Shown: one piece after another, positions 1-11,714 of the stretch
Position numbering within the stretch: position 1 is the stretch's first letter
Layout of the letters: each line of letters starts with the position of its first letter
Assembly (NCBI GenBank): GCA_025667525.1
Contig: CM046878.1
Span: 395,440,974 to 395,504,973 of the forward strand
Direction of reading: 5' to 3'
DNA from: Glebionis coronaria
Lineage: Eukaryota; Streptophyta; Magnoliopsida; Asterales; Asteraceae
Length of the DNA stretch: 64,000 bases
The notes under the pieces: generated by a model
Told to the model about the DNA's origin: nothing
Seen by the model: only the letters and a program-made list of their open reading frames with translations
The model's database searches: none
Program-made: the position numbers and the translations under genes

Positions 1-1696
1 AGTTTAAACCCTCAGACCTGTTTTTGCCTTAATCAGTAACTATTTGGTGTCTTTTGTGTTTGATTCTGCTTTGTACTTGTTTTATTTGTGTTGTGCTTGA
101 CTCCTTGTACTCCAAAGAGTACAAGGGTGCCCTTTGTTCCATAAAAATCATCACCAAAAGCATAAATCCAAGTCCTCTTGGGTCATACACTCACAAGTAT
201 AAAAAGTCACTTGCTCATCAGAAACAAGTGCTCAACTGGGCATATTTGAGCTTCTATTTGATCTAATCTTGGTCACTTTAGGTTTGTGATTGTGTTTTTG
301 TAGCTAACAAAGTTACTGGATTCAAGTGTTAAAAAAGAAAAAAAAAAAGAAAAATTTTGCAAAACTTCACCCTGCCTGGACTCGAACACGCGACCCCTCG
401 CTGGGGGAGTAAACGTGTTAACCAGTGATCTAGATGAGTTTTTACGTTAAGGGTTCATTTCATTAATTACTTAACACGCTTTTGTTTTCTTCTTATTTAA
501 ATAAGCCGTAGCCTTTTGGCTTATTTGTGGCTTATTGGATAAGTGTTTTTGGCCTGGGTCATTTTTCCTAGTATAGTTATAGGCTTAGGGATTTTTCTGG
601 CTTAAAACATTATTTTTCCCTTTATTTTATTATTTTTTTAAGATTATTTTTAGATTAAATTTTAGAAAGTCTATTAAAATTAGTAAACAGTAATTAAAAA
701 ATCCAAAAAATAGTTTTTAAGTTTTAATTTATATTTTTGAGGTTTACATATCATAAAGTTTTCAAAAACTTTAATTTTTAATTTCATTTGATTTTAGGTT
801 TTTTATTAAACTTTAAAAATGAATATAAAATTAATTAAGAGGTTTTAGGATCTCTAATTTGCATTTTCTTCTTAGTTAGAATATTTAGGATTTTTGAGAA
901 TTTTTTAGAATTTATTTTTGAACTTTTTATTTTTTGGATTATTTTAATATTATTTTATTAGAAAAAATTCAAAGTTTTATTTTTAACTTTTTTTCATTTT
1001 TCCTAGATTCTAGACATTAAAATAGGAACTTTTTCACTTTCCAATTAATTTTTAGGCTTTTCATTTATTTTTTAGAATTAATTTAAGATTTAATAGACTT
1101 TAATAGTTTTTAGGAGTTTAAAAATAGTTTAATTTGGTTTTAAAATTTTTAAAAATAGTTTTTTGTTTAATTAGGTCATTTTTGAGGTTTACAAACTTGA
1201 AAACCTTGTTTGGGGCTTTTTAATATTTAAAAGTGATTTTTAGGGCTTTAATTAGCATTAAAAAGTCATTATTAAATTAATTAAAAGGTTTTAGCAAGTT
1301 TGGATTTTTTGTAAACTCTTAGAATTTTATTGTGGATTTTTAGTAATTTTTAGGAATTTTTAGGTTAAAATTTTAATTTTTGTGTTCTTTTACGTTTCTA
1401 CGTCTTAACTTTCTAGTAGTGTTTTTGCCTATTTTTCTATTTTTTTCGTCTTCGTCATTTTCTCTTCTCCTTTCTTCTTATTAATAATCAAAAACATTAA
1501 TCAAATCAATTCATTACACAACGCACTAGCCTCCTCGAGAACGAACTCACTTTTAGGGTCATTCACACACGGTTTTCCTAAATCGTCGTGCACGCTTGCC
1601 CTATTTACGTTCTTTTTCCTAAAAGACGTAATTTCTACGACTATCAGTAGGGTTAGCCTTTTTCCACTCATTCAGGTCAGTCAGTTTTTGTTGATA
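1..1696. other. AT-rich low-complexity retroelement sequence, no gene
   Basis: This stretch lies downstream (on the - strand) of the gag ORF at 1697-3733. About 600-1400 is extremely AT-rich, with repeated runs such as TTTTTAG and TTTAGG. No pol domain is recognisable. A short open - frame of about 32 codons near 1495-1595 could be a decayed coding remnant, but I cannot identify it. No second LTR matching 3735-4221 was found here, so the Copia element is either truncated or continues beyond the left edge. Confidence 0.5.
362..432 (-). repeat. tRNA-like sequence (possible SINE or tRNA remnant)
   Basis: On the - strand a possible A-box-like string (TAGATCACTGG) is followed by a good B-box match (GTTCGAGTCC) after about 40 bases, in the order expected of a tRNA or tRNA-derived SINE. 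There is no obvious full cloverleaf, poly-A tail or target duplication, so this is at best a remnant. Confidence 0.3.
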
Positions 1697-3733
1697 CTAT
1701 TCAACTGGAGTGACAACTCTTGGTGGAGGAATGAATTCCTCCTCTTGGAGCTCTGGCAAACCAGTCCAAGATAAGTCCTTTTGTTGGACACCATAGAAGT
1801 CACCAGCTGGTGGTGGAACCAAAGAGTAATCATTCATCCCAATCCCAGTCATGTCCTTGGGATCCCTTTGTTTAGCCACACAGTCTCCTAGGGTTTGGGT
1901 GGCTCTATCAAATCTTTGAATTTTAAGGCCAACATTATCTTTATTCTTAATAGCCTCATCTAACTTAGCCTGTATCTCACCATTAACCCTTTCCATGATA
2001 TTTCTAATATCCATACTAGCATCTAACTCATGTTTTAAGATATTGATTTTATATTTTAAGTCAAATTCCATTTTCTTATATTCAGAAACGGTTTTCTCAG
2101 TTTCAGTAAGAGCTAGTTGGTAATTAGACAATTTACATCTTTCAGTGCTCATATCATCTAATAATCTTAACACCTCTTTGTTAAGTCTTTCTGTATTTAA
2201 CCTACAGCCTTTGCTACAAAAAGCATCATCATATACCTCATTATCAGATGAAGAGGAGGAGTGTGCCATGAGAGCATTATCAACATGCTCTTCTTCTTCA
2301 ATATCAGCAACCAAAGTTTTGTCCTCTTCAACATTCTTAGCCAGATAGCTCCAATCCCATCCCATACCATCAATTCCTTGAACTGCAACCATGGCCTTGG
2401 AATCCTGAGCTTTAACAACCTGACTTGAGGGTTTACCAGCATCAGATCTTCTAGGAGATCTACATTCCCTCATGAAGTGCCCCATACGATGGCAGTTGTA
2501 GCATTCAACTTTGGATTTGTCAAATCCAGCTGTGTCTTTGGCATTGAAGGTCATTTTCTTCTTAAACCTTCTGTTCCACCTGTTTACTCTTATACTAGCA
2601 AGAGCCATGTTCCACTTGATGTCCATCTCTTCCAATTGCTCATCACTTATCTGCTCAAGGTCCTCATATGTAATCACTGAACCATTGGGCAAAGAAGCAA
2701 TGTAAGCACAAACAGTATCCAAATTCAAACCAGCAGGTGTAACTCTTGGGGAGTCACTCTTGAATGTGTCAGCGTCTGAATAGGAGACGTTGACAGGACT
2801 TGTTCCAGCGCTGACATATGATGATCCAGTAACTGGATGCACGTAAGAGTCCTTCTGATTGAATTGACCTTCACTATGAGAGTAGAAGGCCATATTGCTG
2901 GTGGTAGACTTGCTTCCATGCTCTAAAAGAGTTTCATCCTCCAACAGCCTTAGTTTGTTGTAGATGTCATCAAACGAGGAGCTCTTGTAAGTATTGTTGG
3001 CAAGAATAGATCTTGCTTCAATCTTCCATGCCTCACCAAGACTTTTAAGAAAGGTAGCATTAATGTCAACATCACCAACTTGTGTCCCCATAAAGGACAG
3101 CTTGCTTGTAATGTCAAGCAATCTGCTTCTCACACTACTCAGTTTCTCATTGGGTTGAGCTTTGAAGACAGCATAATCATGCATGAGTTGCTTTTTCTTT
3201 TCTTCCTTAGTGTCTGCATTGCCACCATGTGCAACTTCAAGAGCTTCCCAAAGGTCTTTAGCAGATTCATAACCTCTGTATTTATGATGATTCTCTTGTC
3301 CCAAAGAGAGCTTCAGAATATTTAGGGTTTTTATGTCAACCCTTCTCTTTGCTATGTCTTCAGCAGACACAGCTCTACCATCATCAGGTTTTTCCCTCTT
3401 GTCAGCTTCTGAACATCCAGCAACAGCTGTTCTTGCAGCAATGGCATTAAGAATCTTTTGAGCCTTATTGAATGTGTTTCCATATTCAATAACCTCCCAG
3501 AGTGTGTAGTCATAGATCCCCAGATATTGTTCAAAGTTGAACTTCCACTCATCAAAGTTGGTTGCATCAAGCATAGGAATCTTGATGTTTGGTAAAGGTG
3601 AGGAGGAAGAGTTGGTGATTTCTGGAATTGACATGATGTTGTTTAGGGTTTTTGAGAAAATTAGGGTTTTGGTGATTTCTAGGGTTCTTGTGTTCTTTAA
3701 GATCAAAAGTTTCTCAACAAGCTCTGATACCAC
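1697..3733 (-). CDS. Copia-type retrotransposon Gag (gag-only element)
   Basis: A 678-residue intact frame. The N-terminal part has the pattern of plant Copia Gag proteins: a 'LDATNFDEWKFNFEQYLG' segment near residue 55, then a UBN2-like helical region with YRGYESAKDLWEAL and later INATFLKSLGEAW. Near residue 410 there is a CCHC zinc knuckle (CYNCHRMGHFMREC) for RNA binding. The C-terminal third is acidic and coiled-coil-like. The ORF begins right next to the primer-binding site at 3721-3732, so the true start may be the internal Met of MSIPEITNSSS, about 33 residues in. No protease, integrase or RT follows within the window. This is therefore a gag-only, probably non-autonomous, copy or one cut off after gag. 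Confidence 0.8.
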   Translation of the reverse strand: MVSELVEKLLILKNTRTLEITKTLIFSKTLNNIMSIPEITNSSSSPLPNIKIPMLDATNFDEWKFNFEQYLGIYDYTLWEVIEYGNTFNKAQKILNAIAARTAVAGCSEADKREKPDDGRAVSAEDIAKRRVDIKTLNILKLSLGQENHHKYRGYESAKDLWEALEVAHGGNADTKEEKKKQLMHDYAVFKAQPNEKLSSVRSRLLDITSKLSFMGTQVGDVDINATFLKSLGEAWKIEARSILANNTYKSSSFDDIYNKLRLLEDETLLEHGSKSTTSNMAFYSHSEGQFNQKDSYVHPVTGSSYVSAGTSPVNVSYSDADTFKSDSPRVTPAGLNLDTVCAYIASLPNGSVITYEDLEQISDEQLEEMDIKWNMALASIRVNRWNRRFKKKMTFNAKDTAGFDKSKVECYNCHRMGHFMRECRSPRRSDAGKPSSQVVKAQDSKAMVAVQGIDGMGWDWSYLAKNVEEDKTLVADIEEEEHVDNALMAHSSSSSDNEVYDDAFCSKGCRLNTERLNKEVLRLLDDMSTERCKLSNYQLALTETEKTVSEYKKMEFDLKYKINILKHELDASMDIRNIMERVNGEIQAKLDEAIKNKDNVGLKIQRFDRATQTLGDCVAKQRDPKDMTGIGMNDYSLVPPPAGDFYGVQQKDLSWTGLPELQEEEFIPPPRVVTPVE
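3721..3732 (-). promoter_or_regulatory. Primer-binding site, initiator tRNA-Met type
   Basis: The - strand reads TGGTATCAGAGC, the standard complement of the 3' end of plant initiator tRNA-Met. It lies two bases inside the LTR end at 3735, which fixes the element's orientation (- strand) and the LTR boundary. Confidence 0.85.
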
Positions 3734-3734
3734 T

Positions 3735-4221
3735 TGTTGATCCCAAACTTAGATCGATTAGCTTTGTGTATACGAGATTAGATCAAGTAATACACGTAGA
3801 GAAACCTTTGTATATGCTTATGAATCTAAGTGTTATGCGGAATTTAACACTTAAACAAGAACACACAATGATATAAACAAACTTTCACTTTGATTATCAA
3901 TATCAAACTTGCTTACAATGAAAGTAGTTTACGAATGAAAACTTATATGAAACTTATATCTAAAGGTCTTCTTTTATAGACATAAGAAGCCTTGTACAAT
4001 AATCTACGTATCAGCTATTCTAGGTAAAGATAAATATAGAAAATACATTGTTGTTCCTATCTTTAATAGAACTATTCTAGAATACAATAAACGCGTAGAG
4101 TATATCTTCCTATCAGTGCTTGTCTTCAATGTGTCAACGCTTGACTTTATCTTGTCAACGCTTGAGTTGTCAGCGCTTGTTTTGTTCTTGTCAACGCTTG
4201 TTTTGTTCTTGTCAGCGCTCA
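3735..4221 (-). mobile_element. 5' LTR of the gag-only Copia element
   Basis: The - strand copy runs from TGAGCGCTGACAAG at 4221 to GGGATCAACA at 3735, giving TG...CA ends. The PBS follows after two bases. The outer edge at 4221/4222 falls inside the coding sequence for the C-terminus of the Athila integrase region, so this element inserted into Athila. No partner LTR was seen to the left. Confidence 0.7.
4112..4221 (+). repeat. Short-unit repeat TCAACGCTTG in Copia LTR start
   Basis: Six spaced copies of TCARYGCTTG or close variants occur within 110 bp at the outer (U3) edge of the LTR. Direct repeats in this position often act as promoter modules in plant LTRs, but that role is inferred. 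Confidence 0.6.
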
Positions 4222-5249
4222 AGTGATCTGGCCTTAATTTATTCCCAACAGGAATCATCTCGTGAGAGATGTCCTCACCAAAGTACAACTTCACTCGTTG
4301 GCCATTCACCTTAAAATTGGGACCATTAGGTTGAGCGAGCTCGAGAGTACCATATGGAAAAATTTGGGCAATGGTGAATGGGCCGGACCAACGAGATTTC
4401 AGCTTGCCCGAAAAGATTTTCAACCGAGAGTTAAAGAGTAAAACTTTGTCTCCAACTTGGAACTCTCGGTTTTTAATCTTATAGTCGTGAATGAGCTTAG
4501 TCTTTTCCTTATAGATCAAAGAATTTTCATAAGCCTCATTACGGAGTTCATTCAGCTCATTGAGTTGGATCTTGCGTAGGTCACCGGCTTTGTTGATATC
4601 AAAATTAGCCCACTTCAAGGCCCAATCGGAGTCTTATATGCGGTACGAAAAGCCCACAAAGCATCATCAAGTTTATCAGCCCATGAGGCACGATGCTCTC
4701 CCACGGTTCTTTCAAGAATTCGCTTTAAACCTTGGTTGGATATTTCAGCCTGACCATTAGTTTGTGGGTGGTATGCGGTGGAAAGACGATGATTTACACC
4801 ATACTTAGCCATGACTCTTGCAAATTGGTCATTGCAAAAATGAGTCCCGCGATCACTAATAATGGCACGAGGCATACCGAATCTAGCGAACAGTGATTTC
4901 AAAAAGTTACAAACCACCCTTGCGTCATTAGTGGGTCAATCTTTGGCTTCAACCCATTTTGAAACGTAGTCAACGGCAACAAGGATGTATTTGTTTCCTT
5001 TAGAGGAAGGGAAGTGCCCCATAAAGTCGATACCCCAAACATCAAAGATTTCACATTCTTGAATGAAATTCTGAGGCATCTCATCTTTATGTGTGATCTT
5101 GCCTTGTTTTTGGCAAGCATCACAACGTTTAACCATCTCGTGAGCATCACGATAAATGGTGGGCCAATAAAATACCGAGTCAAACACTTTTTTGGCGGTG
5201 TAGTTGGGACCAAAGTGACCACCGGTGGGTCTTTTGTGGCAAGCGTCAA
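4222..5249 (-). pseudogene. Athila integrase (degenerate)
   Basis: The integrase coding sequence is spread over several frames. From the 5' end there is a zinc-binding segment (a [12 protein letters not shown] histidine region, then CDACQKQGK near 5140), a core with [10 protein letters not shown] and ISDRGTHFCND (first two catalytic Asp positions), and AYHPQTNGQAE just before the catalytic Glu region. The C-terminal part has GDKVLLFNSRLKIFSGKLKSRWSGPF, typical of Ty3/gypsy integrase tails. Stops interrupt it near 4927, and a deletion joins the segments near 4617. The gene is cut off at 4222 by the Copia LTR. Confidence 0.85.
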
Positions 5250-5280
5250 AGATTTCTAAAGATGCCGGTCCATCAAGACA

Positions 5281-6194
5281 TCAGCGAATAATCAAATCGG
5301 CACATTGTTTGAATAGATACGGGTCATCCCAAAAGTAAGTCTTAATGTCCTTGAAGAACTTCTTCTTTTGTTGGGATGTTAACCCGTCGACGAGAATTCC
5401 ACCCGCCAAGTAGTTTGCAATGTCCGCAAACCACGGGGTTTCATCAGAATTCGAGTTGATAGACATTAAGGTCTCCAGGGGAAAAGAGTCATTGATCTCT
5501 TTGTTCGGATGTTCCCCTTGGTAAGGATCCTCAAGTCTACTGAGATGATCCGCGGCTAGGTTTTCAGCTCCTTTCTTATCGTGACTTTCGATTTTAAATT
5601 CTTGGAGTAGCAAAACCCAGCGAAGAAGTCTTGGTTTAGAATCATGTTTAGTCAACAAGTACTTCAACGCGGAATGATCGGTGTAAACGATTGTGGTGGA
5701 AAGGACAAGATAGGGGCGGAACTTTTCAAAGGCATAGACAACGGCTAAAAGTTCTTTTTCGGTTGTCGTGTAATGTAATTGAGCCCCCGTCATTGTCTTG
5801 CTAGCATAGTGGATTGGTTGGAAGTGTTTATTCACTCTTCGGCCACAATAGCATAGTCGCTAGCATCGCACATCAACTCAAAGGGAAGCTCCCAATTAGG
5901 GGTAACCAAGACGGGTGCCTTAGTTAGCTTATCCTTAAGCAAGTTGAAGGCTTCAATACACTCGTTGGAAAAGATAAAAGGAGTATCATTTTCCAAGAGG
6001 TGGGTCATCGGGCGAGCGATTTTAGAAAAATCTTTGATGAAACGACGGTAGAAGCCCGCATGACCGAGGAAACTTCTCACACCCTTCACGGTTAAAGGTG
6101 GAGGCAACTTAGCGATAACATCGACTTTAGCACGATCCACTTCAAGACCGGCTTTGGAAATTTTGTGTCCTAGCACGATGCCCTCTTTTACCAT
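5281..6194 (-). pseudogene. Athila RT connection and RNase H (degenerate)
   Basis: This continues the RT frame after an in-frame TAG at 6207-6209. It contains the LGHKISKAGLEVDRAKV thumb segment, SFLGHAGFYRRFIKDFS and the RNase H motifs ([42 protein letters not shown]). The frame breaks at about 5832-5835, where bases are missing between DYAI and [14 protein letters not shown]. It ends at a TGA near 5281 that looks like a mutated Arg codon. The RT thumb and RNase H come from the same ancestral polyprotein as the upstream frame. Confidence 0.85.
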
Positions 6195-6209
6195 GACATG
6201 GCATTTTTC

Positions 6210-9200
6210 CTAATTAAGAACAAGGCGAGTGTCTTCACACCGCTTCAGCATACGTTCTAAATTGGCAAGGCAAGCAGAGAATGAATCGCCATAAACCGAG
6301 AAATCATCCATGAATACTTCCATAGTGTCTTCCACCATGTCATGGAAGATAGCCATCATACACCTTTGGAACGTCCCAGGAGCATTGCATAAACCAAAAG
6401 GCATACGTTTGTAAGCAAATGTTCCATAGGGACAAGTGAATGTGGTCTTTTCTTGGTCTTTGGGATCGATGGGAATTTGAAAATACCCGGAGAAACCGTC
6501 TAAGAAGTAGTAATAGTCATTACCCGCAAGACGCTCGAGCATTTGATCCATGAAAGGAAGAGGAAAGTGATCTTTTCTCGTGGCATCATTGAGCTTGCGA
6601 TAGTCGATACAAACTCTCCACCCAGTAACGAGACGAGTGGGAATCAACTCGTTGTGTTCATTGGGAACAACGGTTATTCCGCCCTTCTTGGGCACACAAT
6701 GGACGGGACTTACCCAAGGCGAATCCGAGATAGGGTAAATCAAGTCGGCATCTAGAAGTTTGATAACCTCTTGTTTGATGACGTCATGAATGCGAGGATT
6801 AACCCTTCTTTGGATCTGGATTGCGGGTTTAAAGTCATCTTCCATGAGAATCTTGTGAGTACAAAAGTTCGGATCAATTCCGCGGATATCGGAAATTTTC
6901 CAAGCAATTGCCTTCTTATGATCTTTAAGCACAGCGATGAGGCGAGTTTTCTCTTCTTCTTTCAAGTCCTTCGCGATGATGACGGGCGACTTCTTGTTTT
7001 CTTCAAGGAACACATACTCAAGATGGGGCGGCAACTCCTTATGTTCTAAATCCGGAGGATTTTCGATGGGAGGCGTTTTCAAAGTCGGAGCATCAATAGC
7101 AATAACCGTGGGAGATGGTGGAGAAATATTGTCTTCTTTGAGAAAGTTTTCAATGAGGCGAAGATCTTCATCCCAAGCGGTGGGAGAATCGTCATTAGCT
7201 AAGTTCACATATCCCATGGTGGCTTCCAAATCTTTCCAAAGGAAATCACTTTCTCCAAATAGAGATAGTGATGAGTCAATAGAGGAAACGGTCTCAACAT
7301 TGGGAAGAGAGGTAGGAATACTTTTACAAGCATCTTTGAAGTGTTCTTCACAAGCCTCATCAAGAACGTCAATACAATTAACACTCTCGTATGAATAAGG
7401 CTGTTTAGACAACTTTCCCATGTTGAAGACGATTTTATCGTCACCCACTCTCATGATAAGCTCACCGGCTTCAACATCGATGAGAGTGCGACCGGTCCTC
7501 AAGAATGGACGACCAATATTTAATGGCACACGAGGGTCCATATCGTAGTCAACGACAACGAAATCGGCAGGAAAAGTGAATTTGTCGACTCCTACAAAAA
7601 CGTCTTCGGCTATCCCCACTGGATAAGCAACCGTACGGTTAGCTAATTCCAAAGTCATTTTGGTGGGGACTAGCTCAAGGAGAGATAATTGCTTCCACAC
7701 ACTTAAAGGCATTAAGTTAATGCTGGCACCTAGATCGGCTAGGGCCATGCAATTCTCTACTCCCGGGAAGTTGCAAGGGATTAAGAAACAACCCGGATCA
7801 CCAAGCTTAGTTGGTAGTTTCCTTAAGAGCACTGTAGAGCAATTCTCATTAAGTTGGGTGTTAGCAACATCAAGAATTTTCTCCTTGTCGCTAAGAAGAT
7901 CTTTGAACATTTTCGCATACTTGGGCATGTGAGCGAGAGCCTCAGCGAAGGAGATGTTGAAATTCAGTTGTTTAAACATTTTGAGAAAGTTCGAAACCTG
8001 AATATCATCCTTGCTTTTGAGCTTCTCTTTCCTCAACCTTGATGGATAAGGTATATCGGAAGAAGAGGAAGTATTTGGGAGAATAGGATCACTCACATCC
8101 TTGGGTGGAGGAGGGGTAGAAGTAAGGGGTGGAGGAATTGGGGAAGTAGCAAGATGAGGAATAGGAGCAGGTGACTCGTTCTCCTTAGTCACAATCACCG
8201 GTGGAGGTATAGGAAGCTCGGGTTCCTTAGTACCTTTGCCACTGTGAGTGGTGATTGCTTTCATCTCCCCTCTTGGATTCGCAACGGTGTTACTCAGAAG
8301 AGTACCCGAAGAAGAGGGTTGATTACCTTGGATGAAACTAGCCATCATGTTCCTTAAGTCATTCGTTTGACTTGCCAAAGTGTTTCTCATATCAGCTCGC
8401 AGATCGTTCCATTGTTTCACCATGTCTGCTTTCAAGTTGAGCACTTCTCGCTGGAGATTGTCCACGATCACATCATTAGTCCTCATGTAGGTTCCAATAT
8501 CTTGTTGTAATGCGGTGGGTTGGTTGGGAGGAGCATTGTAGGCGGGTGGTTGATAAGCAGGTTGTTGGTAAACTTGGTTGTTTCTTTGAGGTGGATATGG
8601 TTGTTTGTGAGGTGGTATGTATGGTGCACAAGGTTGTTGTTGTTGTTGAGGAGGGCGATTTAGGTTTTGTTGTTGGTTTGGGTTGTTAGGAGGAAAACCG
8701 GGCGGTGAGAGAAAGTTGTTAGAGCGGTAGCTAAGCAAATTGTGGTCTCCTTGTGGACGAGCTTGATAAGCGGCCGGAGGATAGGTACCGTATGCTGCAT
8801 TAACATTCTCAGATGGATAGTCTTGGGTGGCGGTACAAGTGGTGTAAGAATGAGTACCCCCGCATATCTCACATGGTTGGCTAACAGCATTGACTTGAGC
8901 GTCTTGAGCGTTTTTAGCGTTGATGCTGTTGGTGTTGTTAGCGGTGTGGGTAACAAGCGATTCAAGAAGCGTAGTAATTTTGTCAAGTCGCTTGTCGCTG
9001 TCACTAGTACTAGCACTAGCGGCATTGGTCCGAACACTCTTGGTTTGCACACGAGACTTATTTTCAATGATATCCCAAGCGGCATTGGAAGTCTTAACCA
9101 AGATATTACCCCCCGGGGCACTGTTTAGTGAATCTTGGTCATTCATGCTTAAACCATTATAGAAAGTATTAATCTGGTGTACTTTGGTAAAAACATGTTG

Positions 9201-9824
9201 TGGGCACTTTCTTAAAAGATCTTTAAAACGGTCCCAAGATTCACTAAAAGACTCATCGTACTTTTGTTCAAAATTGATAATTTCATTCCGCAAAGCGGTA
9301 GTACGAGAGGGTGGGAAAAAGTAATTTATGAACTTGGTCTCCAAATCCGTCCACGTCATAATACTTTGTGGCGGTTCTTTAGCAAGCCAATGCCGGGCTT
9401 GTCCCTCTAAAGAAAAGGGAAAAAGTTGTAAACGGATTACCTCTTGTGGAACACCATTAAATTTGACCGTATTCGTGAGTTGCAAGAATCTCTTGATGTG
9501 GTCATGAGGATCATCAATGGTACGCCCCAAGAATGGTTGAGCAGAGACCATCTGGATAAAACCGGATTTGAGCTCAAAATTGTTAGCTGCAATCGCGGGT
9601 ATGACAATTGGATCATTGTTGCCCTCCACATGTACTTGTAGAAGTTCAATCATCGGGCGATTGTCTGGTAGAGGCTCATTGTTGTTGTTATTATTGTTGT
9701 TGAGAGGTGGATTGTTATTGTTGTTATTATTTTGAGGTGGGTTATTGTTGTTGTTTTGTACACCGGCCATGTCTAAGTCTTCGAGAGGCTCGGGCTCTTG
9801 ATAAGACGTTGATCGTGTACGCAT
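6210..9824 (-). pseudogene. Athila Gag-protease-RT polyprotein (long open frame)
   Basis: A 1204-residue frame. The N-terminus is Asn/Pro-rich, followed by a gypsy-type Gag (FLGRTIDDPHDHIKRFLQL, EGQARHWL, FINYFFPPSRT). Next comes a Pro/Gln-rich linker with a CEICGGTHSYTTC zinc-knuckle-like motif. The retropepsin (DLGASINLMP) starts near residue 690. The RT lies in the last 230 residues, with WRVCIDYRKLN, FTCPYGTFAYKRMPFGLCNAPGTFQ and the catalytic FMDDFSVYG. It ends at a TAG that replaces the Trp codon expected after LVLN, and the polyprotein continues in the same frame beyond it. The frame itself is otherwise intact. It is called a pseudogene because RNase H and integrase are broken downstream. 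Confidence 0.85.
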
Positions 9825-10023
9825 GCACCTGCAAAAGAACTAACAAAGCAAGCAAGAAATATTTTTGGTTTTTATGGTTTTTTAATTTTTTTTTTTTTTT
9901 TGTATTTTTGAAAATTTTATATTTTTTTTAGGGTTTTTGAAATTTTTTATGAAAAAGTAACGTTCACGGTGAACGGATCCCAAAATCCAAGTTCTCACAA
10001 AAACTGTTGATCTTAACGAGAAG
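9825..10023 (-). other. Athila leader between PBS and gag
   Basis: About 200 bp of untranslated leader between the primer site and the gag ATG. It contains a T-rich run on the + strand at 9880-9935. No gene is seen. Confidence 0.6.
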
Positions 10024-10040
10024 AGCCGGAAGCGGCGCCA
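10024..10040 (-). promoter_or_regulatory. Athila primer-binding site
   Basis: The - strand reads TGGCGCCGCTTCCGGCT, two bases inside the LTR end. TGGCGCC-type sites are typical of Athila and Tat elements. I have not determined the exact tRNA. Confidence 0.8.
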
Positions 10041-10042
10041 TT

Positions 10043-11714
10043 TGATACTTGGCTTTAGATTGGGTTCAGATTAGTTCTCTCGGGCTCCTCTCGAATTGAT
10101 AACAGTTCTATGTGGAATAATTGTTCTTGGTTACAAATAAGGGGTTTGGTTTTTGGTTATCTAAATTTTAAACTAAATGCAAGTAATGAAAATTCGTTGA
10201 GCGAAATCAAAGCGTTTTAAATATTAAACCTAAAGCTATTTTAGAAAGAACTTTATGTAAAACTTTAAAACTAAAAAACATGTTCTATCGGAATGCATTA
10301 AAGTCATAAGCATCAGAATATAACTAAAACGAACCATCGGAATGTCAAAGTAAAGTCCATCGGAATGTCCATGTTAGTTATCATCGGAATAATCAAAATC
10401 AAGGCTTTCGGAATGTAAGCTATCGGAAAGTTTAGATCGGAATAGCATAACTACTTCTGTCGCAATGCACTACTATCGGAATGAGGCAAATTAAAATTGG
10501 CCAGAGTTTCGACTAAAAAGGAACCTTAGTCCCGTCGGAATATGCGATCGCAATGAGCGATCGCAATCCAGATCGAAATAAGGGGGAATGACCAACCGAT
10601 CGCAAAGTAAAACCCTTAAGGGTTATTGCGATCTAAACCAGTAAATCCGTCGGAATGTGTATAAACCCTTGGATTGCGATGGAAGCTCAACTTAATCCGA
10701 AAATGGTGGCAACCTTAGAACTCAATAAGCAAAATCAATAAGCTAATTTACCCGCAACTTAAACACTTCAAAAAGCTCAAATTTGACAACTTTCGAAAAC
10801 ATAAAATCATAAACTTTATAAACGAGACTTAAAAATGACTAAAACCTTTGTGAAATCCGAAAACTAATAAGCTAAATCAAGAAGTAAGCTAAAAAGCATA
10901 GAGAACTTATGGCTTAAATCAAATGAAAGCTTATGTAGGACAAGAAAGAAATGACTTCCTTAATACGCAACCTCAAATTCAATAACCAATAATGAAGGAT
11001 TCGGATCAAATTAAGGATTTCGGATTAAGGAAATAGCAAAATCAAGAAATGTAGAAAGAGATGAAAAAGCTAAACTTGAATTAGATTAATGAAATCCAAA
11101 ATACAAAAAAAGCTTAAAACTTGAAAGATAAAAAATGGAGAAAAGAAAATTCTTAGTGAGAGAAAGTTGAGAATTTTCTCTCTCTAAAACTAGAAAAATG
11201 AAAAGTGAAAAACTAGCTAGCCCCCAAAATAGTGAAGTGAAGTCCTATTTATAGGCGTGTGATTGTGGGCTTATGAATGGGCTTCGGTTTTGGGCTTCTT
11301 TTCTTCTTTCTTCTTTAGTCTTTACGTTTCTTTAAATAAACGTTTCCGACTTTGGATTTTGAGAAGTGTCGGTGAATAATTCCAACTCGTCTTATAATCT
11401 TTTGTTTAATAGACTCGAGTTTTTCGACATATATGAATCTTCAATCTTTGGCCCTTTTCTTCTATAAATCTTCAAATAGGCACAATGACTTCAAATCTTT
11501 TGCATCTTTTGGACAACAGACTTCGTCTTGAGTCTTTTTCTTCGATAAATCCCGTGCAATCCCATGTTTTCTTCAATATTCATCCGATTGACTCTGAAAA
11601 CACAATAAACACAAAAACCACGCATAATTCCAAACAAATGATATTAAATACGTGTTTTGGTCTTGTTTTAGCCAGAAATAAATGGTAAAAGGATGGGTGT
11701 TTTCACACCTATCA
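10043..11714 (-). mobile_element. Athila 5' LTR
   Basis: A 1672-bp LTR whose - strand starts TGATAGGTGTGAAAACACC and ends AAGCCAAGTATCA, directly before the PBS. Around 10290-10690 it holds many scattered copies of 'TCGGAATG' and 'ATCGCAAT', a loose short-unit repeat region. The terminal motifs, length and adjacency to the PBS fit Athila LTRs. The flanking five bases at 11715-11719 (ATCTA) would be the target duplication, but the other side is missing. Confidence 0.8.

Larger units (their letters stand above)
4222..11714 (-). mobile_element. Athila-lineage Ty3/gypsy retrotransposon, interrupted
   Basis: Reading on the - strand: 5' LTR (11714-10043), PBS (10040-10024), leader, a gag-protease-RT frame (9824-6210), then broken RNase H and integrase segments that stop at 4222, where the gag-only Copia element has inserted. 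The Athila assignment rests on the DLGASINLMP protease motif, the FMDDFSVYG RT motif, the long LTR beginning TGATAGGTGTGAAAACACC, and a TGGCGCC primer site. The 3' LTR is not in the window. In-frame stops and small deletions in pol show it is no longer autonomous. Confidence 0.85.
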
